A DNA stretch of 64,000 nt from Vibrio sinaloensis DSM 21326 (GCF_000189275.1 NZ_AEVT01000053.1:51828-115827); one strand, 5' to 3'. Shown: positions 7,472 to 18,400, counted from the stretch's first letter. The notes: generated by a model not told the origin, from the letters alone. Numbers and translations: made by a program.

Positions 7472-10171
7472 ATGGAGCGAGTTTACGCTTTTAGCCGACA
7501 GCAATATTCGGTACTACTTCGCGTATTGTATATATTGTTGTTAACGGTGCCTTTTAAGACCTTTGCAGCTGTAGATATAGATAAAGGATATCAATGGATT
7601 CTGAGTCAATATCAATCAAGTGATGCTGTTTTGGTAGAGAATAGTATTGCAACGGATTTTGTCGCAATACAAGAATCGCTAGTCTTATTGAAAGATAAGG
7701 ACCTGTTGCCTCAGCAGGTCACTGATAAGGTTATTGATAAATTGGCTCAGTATTCATTATGGGATACTGAGTCGATTCAGCGATTCTTAAGTCTGAAAAC
7801 TTCCCATGAAACAAATAATGCCTTGCTTCAGGATCTCTTATTGCACCAAACAGCCGATGGTGGATTTAGTGGTTTACCTAGCCATGATCCAAATGCTCTG
7901 GATACTGCATTTGCTCTGCTAATTTTGAAAGATGTACCGAACCTTGATAAGAGGGTAATTAGTCGCGCAATCTATTTTCTGACTCAATTAGAACAGTCTG
8001 ATGGTTCATATCGTTTAAATAGCAGCAACGAGAGCTCAATCTATTTATCGGCGTTAGTTTCGCAAGCGTTGCAAGGATATTTATTTGATTATCAAGTTGG
8101 CCCCTTTATTGAACGGGCAAATCAGTATCTTCTTAATCAGCAGTTCATTGATGCTGGGTGGGGAGAAGCCTGGCTAACAGCACACGCGTTACAAGCAGTC
8201 ATTCCTATGGTTACAGACAACACGACGTATGGTGAGTCGCTCAGTTGGCTAGCATCGCGCCAGAGAGAAAATGGGTCATGGGAGGGCGACCTGTATACAA
8301 CGGCCTTGGCTCTGCACGTATTCCATTTGTCATCAATACCGCCTAAGACTTCGCCGATAGCTAGCCGTATTTCTGGTGCTATCACAAGTAGCGCGACCAA
8401 TCAGCCGATAACAGGAGTCTCTGTTGAAGTGCTAGGGCCGGAGTCATATAGCACCACAACTCAATCGGATGGGCGTTTCGACATAGTGGATGTTGAACCG
8501 GGATCTTATACATTGACCTATTCTGCCCAGGGCTACCTTGAAGCTACGCAATCTATCGTCGTTACTCGTGGCAATATGCTGAATCTAGGCACCATCGCGT
8601 TGAGAGCAGCTCCTACCCAAGGTTTGCTAAGTGGTCTCGTGATTGATGGTGAAACAGGATTGCCTTTGAGTGGTGCACAAATTGTCGTTACTGGACAAGG
8701 TTCGGCCACCACGAACGCGCAAGGAGAATACCAGCTCGCAGTCAGTGAACCAAGTGTCGCGATTACAGTAAGTGCACAAGGTTATCAGTCTATTGAAGCA
8801 AACGGGTCAGTGCCGCTAGGACAGCATGTTGTGTTCTCACCTGCGTTGTATCAACAGCCCTCGGTTGGCAATACCGTTACCATTACCGGTCGTGTCTTGG
8901 ATAAAGAATCGGGGCTCCCAATTGTCGGTGTGCTAGTAGCAGGGGCAGGATCTTCTGTGATAACTGATATTAACGGTGAGTACGCTATTCAATCGGAAGA
9001 AACCAGCGTTACACTCTCGTTTTCCGCAGCGGGATATGTTTCCGCTCAAAACAGTTATATTGGCGCTCTAGGGACGTCAGTCCAGACAGGTGACTACTAC
9101 CTAGCCCCTGAAATAGTCGATATTGAAACGACAGTTTCTGGAATGGTTGTGGATGATGCCACGGGTACACCGATCCCAGGCGCTGTTGTTGCGCTCTCTG
9201 CTGCGTCTTTAGAGGTGGTTACCAATAAGCAAGGTAAATTTTATCTCACTGGAATCACCGTGGATGAGTTCACGCTGTTTGCTCGAGCCAATGGCTATTT
9301 GAGCCAGTCCGTGCAGATTAATGCAGCTGAGCCAACACAATTGGCCGTTAACTTCAGCCTTTCTAGTGCATCTCAGTTAGGTGTGGATATCGCTGACATG
9401 CAGACAAATCAGGCATCGGTCGAAGCATATCAGCACATTGAGTTGAACTTTGCTGTCAAAAATAGCGGTAATGAAGCCAAGAATGTACTCATTCTTACTG
9501 AGGTCCTTGATAGTCAGAGCGAAGTGGTTAAACAATTGGCGCTTGGTAGCGCGACGGGACAGGTTAATGCCGATGTTTTGCAAACCTTGCTGCCCGATCA
9601 ACAAGAATCTTACTCGGTAAGTTGGTTCAGCGGTATTACCCTTCCTGGTCAGTACACTTATCGAGTAAGAGTGTTTGATGGACTGTCTTCTACTGTGTTA
9701 GCACAGCGATCATATCCATTCACCATTACAGAATCACGCAGTATAGAACGGTTATCAGTGATCCCAATCCCTCAGTTTAGTTATGTCGGTAAACATGTCG
9801 ATCTGAGCTTTATTGGTACTTTGGAGAACCGCTCGAATGTCCCACTAGAGGTGAGCTTGGGGTATGTCTTGCAGGCGCCGAATAGTGGTGATGTTGTATT
9901 GTCAGGCGAAATCAACGCTACGATCGAGCCAGAAACTGTGAGCTTTACCTTACCATTTACTGCGCAAGAGTATCAATTCTTGGAGAAAGGTGACTATAGC
10001 GTCCACATCGCTATTCATTCTGAGGTCGAGCCAAAAATGGTTATCACCAAGCCCGTAGTGGTTTCGCCAACAACTCGACTGAATTTAACGCAGGATCTCT
10101 CGCCTGAACGGGTTGTTCCGAATGGAAATCAACGTGTCCACATTAAGATCAATCTTGAAGGGGTAGAATAA
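7472..10171 (+). CDS. Secreted alpha/alpha-toroid protein with four carboxypeptidase-regulatory-like domains
   Basis: The protein has 899 residues from the ATG at 7472, chosen because GGTGGA precedes it and a hydrophobic signal peptide ending near FKTFAA follows; an in-frame GTG at 7445 is possible. Residues about 40-290 contain repeats of the prenyltransferase/terpene-cyclase toroid type (DGGFSGLPSHDPNALDTA, DGSYRLNSS, AGWGEAWLTAHALQA, NGSWEGDLYTTALAL). No DxDD or other cyclase catalytic motif and no thioester GCGEQ are seen. Four beta-sandwich domains of the CarboxypepD_reg type start near residues 300, 385, 470 and 554 (G-x-V-x-D-x-x-T/S-G-x-P-x-x-G-A signature). The C-terminal 250 residues look like CARDB-type Ig folds. 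It is probably an extracellular scaffold or binding protein. It is the first gene of the cluster, and its stop overlaps the next start (TAATG). Confidence 0.8.
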   Translation: MERVYAFSRQQYSVLLRVLYILLLTVPFKTFAAVDIDKGYQWILSQYQSSDAVLVENSIATDFVAIQESLVLLKDKDLLPQQVTDKVIDKLAQYSLWDTESIQRFLSLKTSHETNNALLQDLLLHQTADGGFSGLPSHDPNALDTAFALLILKDVPNLDKRVISRAIYFLTQLEQSDGSYRLNSSNESSIYLSALVSQALQGYLFDYQVGPFIERANQYLLNQQFIDAGWGEAWLTAHALQAVIPMVTDNTTYGESLSWLASRQRENGSWEGDLYTTALALHVFHLSSIPPKTSPIASRISGAITSSATNQPITGVSVEVLGPESYSTTTQSDGRFDIVDVEPGSYTLTYSAQGYLEATQSIVVTRGNMLNLGTIALRAAPTQGLLSGLVIDGETGLPLSGAQIVVTGQGSATTNAQGEYQLAVSEPSVAITVSAQGYQSIEANGSVPLGQHVVFSPALYQQPSVGNTVTITGRVLDKESGLPIVGVLVAGAGSSVITDINGEYAIQSEETSVTLSFSAAGYVSAQNSYIGALGTSVQTGDYYLAPEIVDIETTVSGMVVDDATGTPIPGAVVALSAASLEVVTNKQGKFYLTGITVDEFTLFARANGYLSQSVQINAAEPTQLAVNFSLSSASQLGVDIADMQTNQASVEAYQHIELNFAVKNSGNEAKNVLILTEVLDSQSEVVKQLALGSATGQVNADVLQTLLPDQQESYSVSWFSGITLPGQYTYRVRVFDGLSSTVLAQRSYPFTITESRSIERLSVIPIPQFSYVGKHVDLSFIGTLENRSNVPLEVSLGYVLQAPNSGDVVLSGEINATIEPETVSFTLPFTAQEYQFLEKGDYSVHIAIHSEVEPKMVITKPVVVSPTTRLNLTQDLSPERVVPNGNQRVHIKINLEGVE

Positions 10172-13100
10172 TGCTTAACTACATCAAAACATTTACCTCA
10201 TTGCTGGTACTGATTCTATTGTTTCCACTCACAGGGTATGCGCAAGTTGACAGTAGGGGTAAGGAGTTTGTGCTTGCATTCCCTAAAAATTATGAAGCGC
10301 GAGGTACGCGATCTCTGTTTATTTCTAGTGAACATGACGCGGAGGGAACTGTTACCGTTAACGGCCTTGCTACCGTTGAGCCTTTTTCGCTGAAAGCAAA
10401 TGAAGTGAAGCGGATAGAGTTGCCTATTCAGGTTGAATCAATGAGCTCAGATGCCGTGTCGCAACGAGGTGTTCGCGTTGTGGCTAATCAAGAAGTATCG
10501 GTTTATGGCTTAAACCAGTACCAACATACTACAGATGCCTATCTTGGATTGCCGATTGATAGCCTGGGTGTAAATTACATCGTGGCTAGTTATCAGCCTA
10601 CTTGGAGCTCTATGCCTTCGCAGTTAACGGTCGTTGCTGCTTACGATGATACAAATGTGACGATTACGCCGTCGAAGAATGCGGGTAGTCGGGCTGCTGG
10701 GCAACCTTATACAATTACACTTGATCGCGATGAGACTTACTATCTTGAAGCAACACAAGACCTTACGGGCTCAAGTATCAGCTCCGATTTGCCTGTTGCT
10801 GTTTTTGGTGGCGTAAGATGTGTCAATATTCCATCTAATGTCTCGGCTTGTGATCATGTAGTCGAGATGATCCCCCCTGTTTCGACGTGGGGTCAGAGTT
10901 TCCATACCTTCCCCCTAGCAACCAGGCGAAATGGTGAAGTATTTCGAGTGATTGCATCAGATGATAATACTGCGGTTACCATCAATGGTTCTGTTGTCGT
11001 CCAGCTACAAGAAGGGGAGTTCTTTGAAACGGTATTGAGAGCAGCGAGTGTCGTTGAAACCAACGCACCTTCGTTGCTGGTGCAATACTCGCCAGGGAGT
11101 TCATTTGATGGCGTCACCTCTGACCCGTTTATGATGATCGTACCACCTTCTGAACAGTTTTTATCCGAATACTCATTTACGTCGTTGGGTAGTGATAGTG
11201 GCTTTACCAATGGATTTGTTAGTGTGGTAATCCCGACTGACGGGGTGGGTGATTTGTCACTTAACGGTGAGCTTGTCAACGCAGAAAGCTTTAGTCCAAT
11301 TGGTGCTTCAGGGTATAGCGGAGCACAAATAAAGCTTAATCAAGGATCGCACGTCATAGCAGGAACGATGCCATTTGGTATTTATGCCTATGGGTTTGGC
11401 TCGTATGACTCATATGGATATACAGGCGGGATGGCTTTTGAGTTTATTAACCCGAAAGGGGACAGATTCGCGCCTAATGTTGTATTGGTTCAACTGGGAG
11501 ATGCGATTCAAGGGATCGCTGGTGATTCCGAAGATCTTAATCTCAATGGCATCCTCGATGAGGGTGAAGATCTGAACCAAAACCAAATCATTGACCGCCG
11601 AACGGAAGATGTGAATGGCAATGGCGTGCTGGATGAAGGTGAGGATCTGAATCAAGATGGCGTTCTTGATGTAGATACAGGGATTTTCCGTGTGACCTTG
11701 TCTGATGACTCGGAAAACTTGAAGTTGGACACAGCTGCGTTTGTGCCAGGTGCTTTGGAAGTTAACTTCCAAGTGACGTTACTCGACGATTCAGCGCCGG
11801 GCACTGGTACGTTAATTGTCAGCGACGGTGCGGGTAATAAAGTTGAACGTCTGCTTGTGTTAAACAACGCGCCAACCATGTCAGATGTGACGGTGTTCAG
11901 TTTACTGTCAACAACGGATATTGATTTGGATTTGACTTCATTTGCTCGCGAGCCAGACAGGATATCTCAACTCGAAGGCACCACAGTGCTGGAGTGGGAC
12001 TTTGTGAACTTCAGTATTGCTCAACAGGTAGATATGGGCTACGAGCTGGTGGTTACGAATCTTAAGCCAAATGAGACCCGCATTGTTACGCAAGATTTGG
12101 TGCTGGAGTATACCAATGTCGACGGAGACCGCATCCGTAACGAGTTAGGCCAACAGGTTATCGAAGTTGCCAACTCAGTATTTGACCTGATCGCTAACAT
12201 AGATAAATCCATTTACATCAGCGGCGAAAATGTCGTTATCACAGGTAACGTGTTTAACCTGAGCAGTTTTCCAGCGGATGCTTCTTTGCAGTTGTATATC
12301 AAAGATGATCAAGGCTATGTGGTAGCGGTGTTGAAAGACATCACCGTTGCGCAATTGGAACAGGGTGTGGCCCTACAAATTGATGATGCGATGTTTAACA
12401 CCGACGGCATTATCCTTGGTGACTATCAGGTTGTCGCGGTTCTCACTGACCAATTGAGCGGCGTGCCGATTGAGGTGACACGTCCGTTTACCGTGACAGC
12501 AGAAAATGGGCAGTTTGCAGATATCAAGGCGAGTTTGAGTACGGATAAGCCAGTCTATGGCCAGTGGGATACAGTGCAAATTGACGTGTCGGCGCAAAAT
12601 CTCGCTGACTACTCGGTGGTCGAGAATGCAACTGGCTACTTGTCGTTGACTCGACCGAATCAGCCAGCAGTCGTCATAGAGACAGTGACGCTACCGAGTT
12701 TATCGAGCCAGCTGTATCGTCAGTATCAAGTGACATTGCCATTGGACCGTGCGTCGGTCGGTGACTACACGTTGCTGTGGGAAGTGAGAAATTCAGACCA
12801 TCAAATACTCGCGGCGACGGAAGCATCGTTTGCTGTAGCTGCGTCTATTTCAAACTCCATCTTGGGTGAGGTTACGCTTGATAAAACGAAACTGTTCTAT
12901 GCAGACGCGAATCAATGTCATCTCAGTACAACCAACCGTGGCACTTCAGACATTGTGGACTTACCCGTTAAGTACACGGTGATCAATGTCGAGTCCGAAG
13001 TGGTGGTGCATGAGGTCACGAAGACACTCAGCTTGACCGAGCTCGAGACTCACACTGATACGCTTGACCTCAATACCAAGGTGGCAAGTGGCTATTACAT

Positions 13101-14472
13101 TTGTGCTGTTCAAGTGCAGCTTGATGGCCAGTGGAAAGATGTCGGAGCAGAGAAATTTGAAGTGATCATTGACGTGAGCCTGACAGAGCGCTTTGGTGAG
13201 GTATTGATCCTTCAAGATCCTGCAACCGACAACCTCAATGACCCGCATGGACCAGACGGCGTTACCTTGCCAGCCCAGCAAACGGCAACCGTTGCGGCGT
13301 TGAAGGCACTAGGATGGCAAGTCAATTACCTGACGGATGAGGATGAGTTTGTTTCTGCCTTGTCAACCGACTCCGCTGATTTGATTTTGGTGGTGCCAGA
13401 GTTAGCACTACTGACAGACGAAACCCAACGCTTGCTGAATTATCACACCTTTCTAGGCGATGGCGCGTTTGTTTCGCAGCGTGTCGCGTTTCGGCAGCCT
13501 CTGCTCGCGCAGATGCTTGGGTTAGAGGTGGCTCGCACGCAACCGGACGTGATGGGTATCCAACAATCCGAGAATGGCACCGTATGGCAATTTGTCTATC
13601 CAGATTCTGCCTATACCTTCCATCCAGTAGGGGCTGCAGAAGTCGCTGGGTACCAGCTTTCGGAAGATGGTATGCGTTGGCAGTACACTGATGGCCAACA
13701 GTGCTTGGTTACGCAAACACCACCGGCGCTGTCATGGTTTGAGTTTGGCCGAGGAAAGGCCTCATATGCGGGTTTTGATCTTTTAGCACAGAGCCTAGAT
13801 AAAGCGTACATACCGCTGTTCAATCAGACTATGGAGTCGTTGTATCAAACTGAATACCAGTTATGGCAAGCACAACCGAAACCCATTACGTTCACGCTTA
13901 AATCATCCACCAGTCCAGTGCTAGGCAAGTTAAAACTGTCACTATCACCAGGGTTAGTCATGGTGGACTCTGGGCAGATGAGTGCGGACGGAGGAGGTTG
14001 GACTTTACCATTTGATCTGGGTCAGCAACCGATTACAAGTACCACTATTACGGTTGTGGGCATGCAGCCAGGGGCTGAAAAGATACAATTGGTTGTTGTG
14101 ACTGGCGAAGGAGAGCATTTACAAGAGCAAGAGTCTCGATTGCTAGCTGTTACTGTGAATGCAGTAGCGAGCTTGGATACGTTCGTAACCGCAGTTAAGC
14201 TGGAGATAGAGGCGCAGCCACGCAGCCTTGCATTGAAGATGGCTAACCTTGCCCTTGAGAGAGCCGTAAATGCACATTACAAGGGTAAAGAGCCAGAAGC
14301 TGCCCGATTACTTGATGAAGTCATAATGTATTTACATCAGGTCGAGCTGAGCGATGAATCCATTCTAATGTCCATCATTAAACACCGTTTGACGCTGCCG
14401 CCGATTAACGATGTCGATCAGTGTTCTGATGACGATTGCGATGACGATGAAGAGGAAAACGAAGATGAATAA
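10171..14472 (+). CDS. Giant secreted IgGFc-binding-domain protein with Ca-binding-like repeats
   Basis: This 1433-residue protein has a signal peptide (cleavage near TGYAQ-VDS). Residues about 25-420 match the bacterial IgGFc_binding N-terminal region: GKEFVLAFPKNY at the start, PVAVFGGVRCVNIP in the middle and LLVQYSPGSSFDG later. Residues about 455-505 carry four repeats of the D-x-N-x-N-G-x-x-D type (DLNLNGILDEGE, DVNGNGVLDEGE), as in dockerins and thrombospondin type 3 Ca-binding loops. Several Ig-like sandwiches follow, then a Rossmann-like segment near 1010-1120. The tail is strongly acidic (DDDCDDDEEENEDE). It overlaps the upstream stop by one base and the downstream start by eight. 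The domain name comes from mammalian FCGBP; binding of IgG is not implied. Probable role: large surface or extracellular adhesive protein. Confidence 0.8.
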   Translation: MLNYIKTFTSLLVLILLFPLTGYAQVDSRGKEFVLAFPKNYEARGTRSLFISSEHDAEGTVTVNGLATVEPFSLKANEVKRIELPIQVESMSSDAVSQRGVRVVANQEVSVYGLNQYQHTTDAYLGLPIDSLGVNYIVASYQPTWSSMPSQLTVVAAYDDTNVTITPSKNAGSRAAGQPYTITLDRDETYYLEATQDLTGSSISSDLPVAVFGGVRCVNIPSNVSACDHVVEMIPPVSTWGQSFHTFPLATRRNGEVFRVIASDDNTAVTINGSVVVQLQEGEFFETVLRAASVVETNAPSLLVQYSPGSSFDGVTSDPFMMIVPPSEQFLSEYSFTSLGSDSGFTNGFVSVVIPTDGVGDLSLNGELVNAESFSPIGASGYSGAQIKLNQGSHVIAGTMPFGIYAYGFGSYDSYGYTGGMAFEFINPKGDRFAPNVVLVQLGDAIQGIAGDSEDLNLNGILDEGEDLNQNQIIDRRTEDVNGNGVLDEGEDLNQDGVLDVDTGIFRVTLSDDSENLKLDTAAFVPGALEVNFQVTLLDDSAPGTGTLIVSDGAGNKVERLLVLNNAPTMSDVTVFSLLSTTDIDLDLTSFAREPDRISQLEGTTVLEWDFVNFSIAQQVDMGYELVVTNLKPNETRIVTQDLVLEYTNVDGDRIRNELGQQVIEVANSVFDLIANIDKSIYISGENVVITGNVFNLSSFPADASLQLYIKDDQGYVVAVLKDITVAQLEQGVALQIDDAMFNTDGIILGDYQVVAVLTDQLSGVPIEVTRPFTVTAENGQFADIKASLSTDKPVYGQWDTVQIDVSAQNLADYSVVENATGYLSLTRPNQPAVVIETVTLPSLSSQLYRQYQVTLPLDRASVGDYTLLWEVRNSDHQILAATEASFAVAASISNSILGEVTLDKTKLFYADANQCHLSTTNRGTSDIVDLPVKYTVINVESEVVVHEVTKTLSLTELETHTDTLDLNTKVASGYYICAVQVQLDGQWKDVGAEKFEVIIDVSLTERFGEVLILQDPATDNLNDPHGPDGVTLPAQQTATVAALKALGWQVNYLTDEDEFVSALSTDSADLILVVPELALLTDETQRLLNYHTFLGDGAFVSQRVAFRQPLLAQMLGLEVARTQPDVMGIQQSENGTVWQFVYPDSAYTFHPVGAAEVAGYQLSEDGMRWQYTDGQQCLVTQTPPALSWFEFGRGKASYAGFDLLAQSLDKAYIPLFNQTMESLYQTEYQLWQAQPKPITFTLKSSTSPVLGKLKLSLSPGLVMVDSGQMSADGGGWTLPFDLGQQPITSTTITVVGMQPGAEKIQLVVVTGEGEHLQEQESRLLAVTVNAVASLDTFVTAVKLEIEAQPRSLALKMANLALERAVNAHYKGKEPEAARLLDEVIMYLHQVELSDESILMSIIKHRLTLPPINDVDQCSDDDCDDDEEENEDE

Positions 14473-15373
14473 ACAGTATGTATATTTGGGCGTAATGATG
14501 TTTGCTCTGAGTTTTCCATTAGAAACGTCGGCGCAAGAGGCACGAATTTCTCTAGGGGAAGCTGAGCACTTTAACGTGGTGGTTTTTGGGGATTTCAGTG
14601 CCTCTTCTTCGGAAGTTGAAGGCCGAATGGCGGTGGGTGGTAATCTCAACATTCGCGGCTACAGCATCGCCGATGAACTCGATGACGACGACAATGAGCG
14701 GCACTATCCCTACTCGCTGGTCGTGGGAGGAGATGCTACTTTTCCTACTGGCCGGGTCTATGAAGGGCATATCGTGGTCGGCGGGAGCGCCTCAGGGATC
14801 GGCTCATCTGTTCGTTGGGGCTTAGAGCGTGGACAAATGCTTTGGGATCATGTGGAGACACCCTTTGTGTTCAATGAGTTGCGTGATGAGCTGACACATT
14901 TATCGGATCAGTTGTCTGATCTTACCCCCAACGGGACGATTGAGCAGAAGTGGGGAGGCGTTTATTTGCGTGGTGACTGTATCAGTGATCTTCAGGTGTT
15001 TCATGTGCCAGCCGATGCGATCTTAAATGCGCATACATTTGACGTACGATGTGTGCCGGAAGACAGTCATGTACTGCTCAATGTCTCTGGTATTACTGCT
15101 GGGTTCGACAATTTGAGTTTGGATGGTTTGGACGATCAGAATGAAAAAGTGCTGTTTAATTTTTATCAAGCACAGACGTTGACTCTGCGCGGTGTAGAGG
15201 TTGAGGGTAGTATCTTAGCGCCACTTGCTGATATTGGCGACCCGGAACCTCGAGGCAATATCGAAGGAACACTAGTTGCAAATTCTTGGTCTGGGCGAAT
15301 GTCGTTTGAATGGGAGCCGTACGAGGGATTTAACGACGATTACCGAGTATGTGAAGGCCCTGTTAATCCCTAA
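14465..15373 (+). CDS. Choice-of-anchor A (CAA) domain secreted protein
   Basis: From the ATG at 14465, which overlaps the end of the upstream gene, the product has 302 residues with a signal peptide ending ETSA-QE. The body matches the choice-of-anchor-A domain: an N-terminal LGEAEHFNVVVFGDFSASSS, the GRMAVGGNLNIRGYSI core, the strand VVGGDATFPTGRVYEGHIVVG and a C-terminal GSILAPLADI...GNIEGTLVANS. CAA domains are found in bacterial surface and matrix proteins with varied anchors. Here no PEP-CTERM, LPXTG or transmembrane anchor follows; the protein ends shortly after the domain, so it is probably released or held by a partner from the cluster. Three Cys residues near the C-terminal half could form a disulfide. 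Confidence 0.82.
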   Translation: MNKQYVYLGVMMFALSFPLETSAQEARISLGEAEHFNVVVFGDFSASSSEVEGRMAVGGNLNIRGYSIADELDDDDNERHYPYSLVVGGDATFPTGRVYEGHIVVGGSASGIGSSVRWGLERGQMLWDHVETPFVFNELRDELTHLSDQLSDLTPNGTIEQKWGGVYLRGDCISDLQVFHVPADAILNAHTFDVRCVPEDSHVLLNVSGITAGFDNLSLDGLDDQNEKVLFNFYQAQTLTLRGVEVEGSILAPLADIGDPEPRGNIEGTLVANSWSGRMSFEWEPYEGFNDDYRVCEGPVNP

Positions 15374-15396
15374 CTGATTGTAAATAATATAAAAAG

Positions 15397-15448
15397 AATA
15401 TCCACTAGGTCATTTAGGGGTAGTGGTACTGCTAAGAATACGGATATT
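15397..15448 (+). repeat. Nested inverted repeats between CAA-protein and transglutaminase-like genes
   Basis: AATATCC (15397-15403) can pair with GGATATT (15442-15448), and CCACTA (15402-15407) can pair with TAGTGG (15421-15426). The two left arms share CC, so in RNA the hairpins would compete. No T run follows. It occupies most of the only gap larger than 20 bases in the cluster and might adjust expression of the downstream gene. Confidence 0.3.
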
Positions 15449-15462
15449 GCAGAGAATGAATC

Positions 15463-18400
15463 ATGACAAATAGACAAAAGCGATACAACGAAATGTTCAA
15501 TGCTGGGCTCGATTTTTTACGAGAAACTGTATTGGCGAAGATGACGACATTTATAGTGTTGTTCACATTCAATTTTGTTTTTTATTTTTCGCCTACAGCG
15601 CTTGCTGTAAAGGCAGACTTCAACCAGCAAGATCAGCAAGAGGCTGCGATAACTGCATTGTTGGAGTCTACTCCTGAAGCAAAGCTCAGCCATCGTTTAT
15701 CCAAATTGAAAGAAGCGATAGTGTATGAGGTGGCTGAAGAAGTTAAGGCTGACAAAGCGCCACAAGGATTTTTAGCAAGGACTTGGTCAAGCCTGACTAG
15801 CTCTGGCCCTATTTCCACAGATTCCATTCTCGAGTTGGAACGCCTTGCTAGTGAAGTAGAGATGGCATATGTCGAAGCGATTGAGAAATTAAAGACAGAA
15901 ATTGCTGATAGCACGCAACAGACTTCAAAGCTGAGTTCAACTGCTCTTGCGCTGTTGGAAGAACGCCAAAATCAAGCATTAAAGCAAGTTGAATCCCAGT
16001 ATGCACACTTGACAACACTGCTACAAAATTTAACTGAGGCTGATTCTGAAGATGTGCAGATTCAAGCTTATGAGGACCTGACTGACTTTTTAGTAAATTC
16101 TCAGTTCAAAGCGACACACACGCCTGCAACGCCTGAAAATTTGCCATGGCGAACACCATCGGCAGATGTGCGTGAACCGATAGAAGATGTGAAAGAGTTA
16201 ACTAGCTTATTGAGTGATACCGAGGCTCAATTGGTTGACGAACCTATGCAAATGGCAGCCCGTTCTTTATCGGGCTCTGAACCGGTTCGTCCTGAGTTGG
16301 CTGAATCTATTGAGGTTGTGTTAACACCAGAAATTCGGGCATTAGCGGCGGAGTTGAACCACAGTAGCATTGAAATCTATACATGGGTTCACAACAATAT
16401 TAAGTTCATCCCGAGCTATGGTTCGATTCAGGGCGCACAGCAGACACTGGAACTAAAACAAGGTAATGCCATGGATACGGCAAGCCTGTTAATTGCCCTA
16501 TTGCGCGCGTCTGAAATACCCGCAAGATATGCATACGGTACAGTCATTATTCCTGCCGAGAAAGTGATGAACTGGGTAGGAGGCGCTGAAAACCCAGAAG
16601 CGGCGCAGACGATTTTGGGCATGGGGGGAATACCGACTACTGCTATTGTTCAGGGGGGGGAAATCGTTAGCTTTAAACTGGAGCATGTGTGGACAGAAGC
16701 TTGGGTCGACTTTATGCCAAGTCGTGGTGTGGTTGAGCGCTCTGGTGATAGTTGGATCCCTATGGATGCGAGTTTTAAGCAGTATGTGTTTACTCAAGGG
16801 ATGAACATTACAGAGCAAGTTCCATTTGACGTAGAGGCTCTTGAAAGTAGCATTCGTCAATCGACGACTTTTGACAATCAACAAGGTTGGGTTGGTAATT
16901 TGCCCGCAGAAGAGTTGAACATTCTACTGTCCCAATATGAAACACAATTGACGGAGTACATTGTAAAACAAAACCCGAGTGCCGCGGTTTCCGATGTGCT
17001 GGGATTACAGCAAGTGAAGGTTATACCCCCAGCACCATTGTCGGCTGGATTACCATACAATCAGGTTCTGCTCAACAACACTTTTAATGAGGTTCCCAAC
17101 CAGCTACAGCATAAGTTCAGATACTCTCTGGCTAATAATTCTTATGGAGAAGCGGTCATCCTCATTGAGTTACCTACGGCTAGTTTAGCTGGGAAATTAT
17201 TAGCTCTGAGCTTCAATACAGCGACGGCTGAAGATGAAGAAATTGTCCTCTCTTATCTGCCTAAAGCTGATAAAGATGGAGTAATTGATCCTGCAACTGT
17301 AACCCGAACAGTTCCGGGTTATCTAGTGAATATGGTTGCGAAATTTAACGTTGGTGACGCAATAATTCAGTCTGGGATTGTCGGTACTATGGGTAGTGAA
17401 CTACAGGAGACTATTGGGCTGTGGAGCCCATCAACGGGCTGGCAATCGAGTGTTAATCAGCCCTCAATTGGTATGTATCGTGCGATCGCCCTGAACTTGC
17501 AAGGGGTAAGCGCCACACAAGGTAAAGAGCTGGAAGAGAGCGTGAAATTGACCAAGTCGAAACTGGAAAGCGGAGATCCAAGTGAGATTGCGAACTTGAC
17601 CAAACACGATTTGGTTGGTGATCAATTGCAAACCACAATTCTCAATTACTTTGCCCTCAATAACATGCAAGACAAAATTGCCGCTCAGCATGCTGGGATG
17701 ATTCAATATAATTTACCAAGTTTCGGTATTTTCACCACTAATTTGCAGACTCAATATTGGTTTGGTTTGCCTAGACATGTGACGTTTTCGGGTCATGCTA
17801 TGGATGTGGATCATGTGGCGCAGCTGAGTGTGGCCAAGAATAACGATACGCAAGCAGGAATTGCATTTAGCTTAGGGGTTGGTTCGCGCTGGAGTGCAAT
17901 GGAGCATGTTGTACCTGAGATGGTCCTTAGCACCGATACCATTTCAGCGAAAGGGATCAGTGCAGCTAAGGCATTAGCCATTGCTTCCGAACAAGGCCAA
18001 AGAATTTGGACGATTACTAAAGACAATATGGAGTTGGCACTGTCTAGTATTCGTTTAGACTTGGCTGTTGAGATGGACATCCGTAATGCTGTCTTGAGTG
18101 GTAAGACAGTTACCGCACATGAAGAACAAATTAACTTTAATGGCTGGTTGGGGGAAGGATACATAATTATTGACCCGAAAACAGGTGCTGGGGCCTACAT
18201 GATCTCCGGCGGTGGAAATGGATCCTTTGTGGATTCTGCGGGTGAAAATGCAAATTTAATCGCATTGCTTCTTGGAGTGGCAAGCGTATTGGCTGCGTTT
18301 GCTGCTGCTCCTACGGTTGCTATTCCTGTAGCTCCTTTAATTCTATTAAGTCTGTTAGCGGTGACGATTTTAGCGACGACATTGATTATTATGGCTACAG

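Noticed and set aside
7600..8360. An active squalene/terpene cyclase
   Set aside because: The protein has a signal peptide and lacks the catalytic DxDD motif, and neighbours are surface proteins.
11410..11772. 120-codon minus-strand frame within the IgGFc-binding gene
   Set aside because: It is the complement of the Asp/Asn-rich calcium-loop repeats, which yields Ile/His/Phe-rich pseudo-repeats. The plus-strand gene explains it.
14465..15373. A PEP-CTERM/exosortase surface system
   Set aside because: The CAA protein ends without a PEP motif or a transmembrane tail, and no exosortase is nearby.
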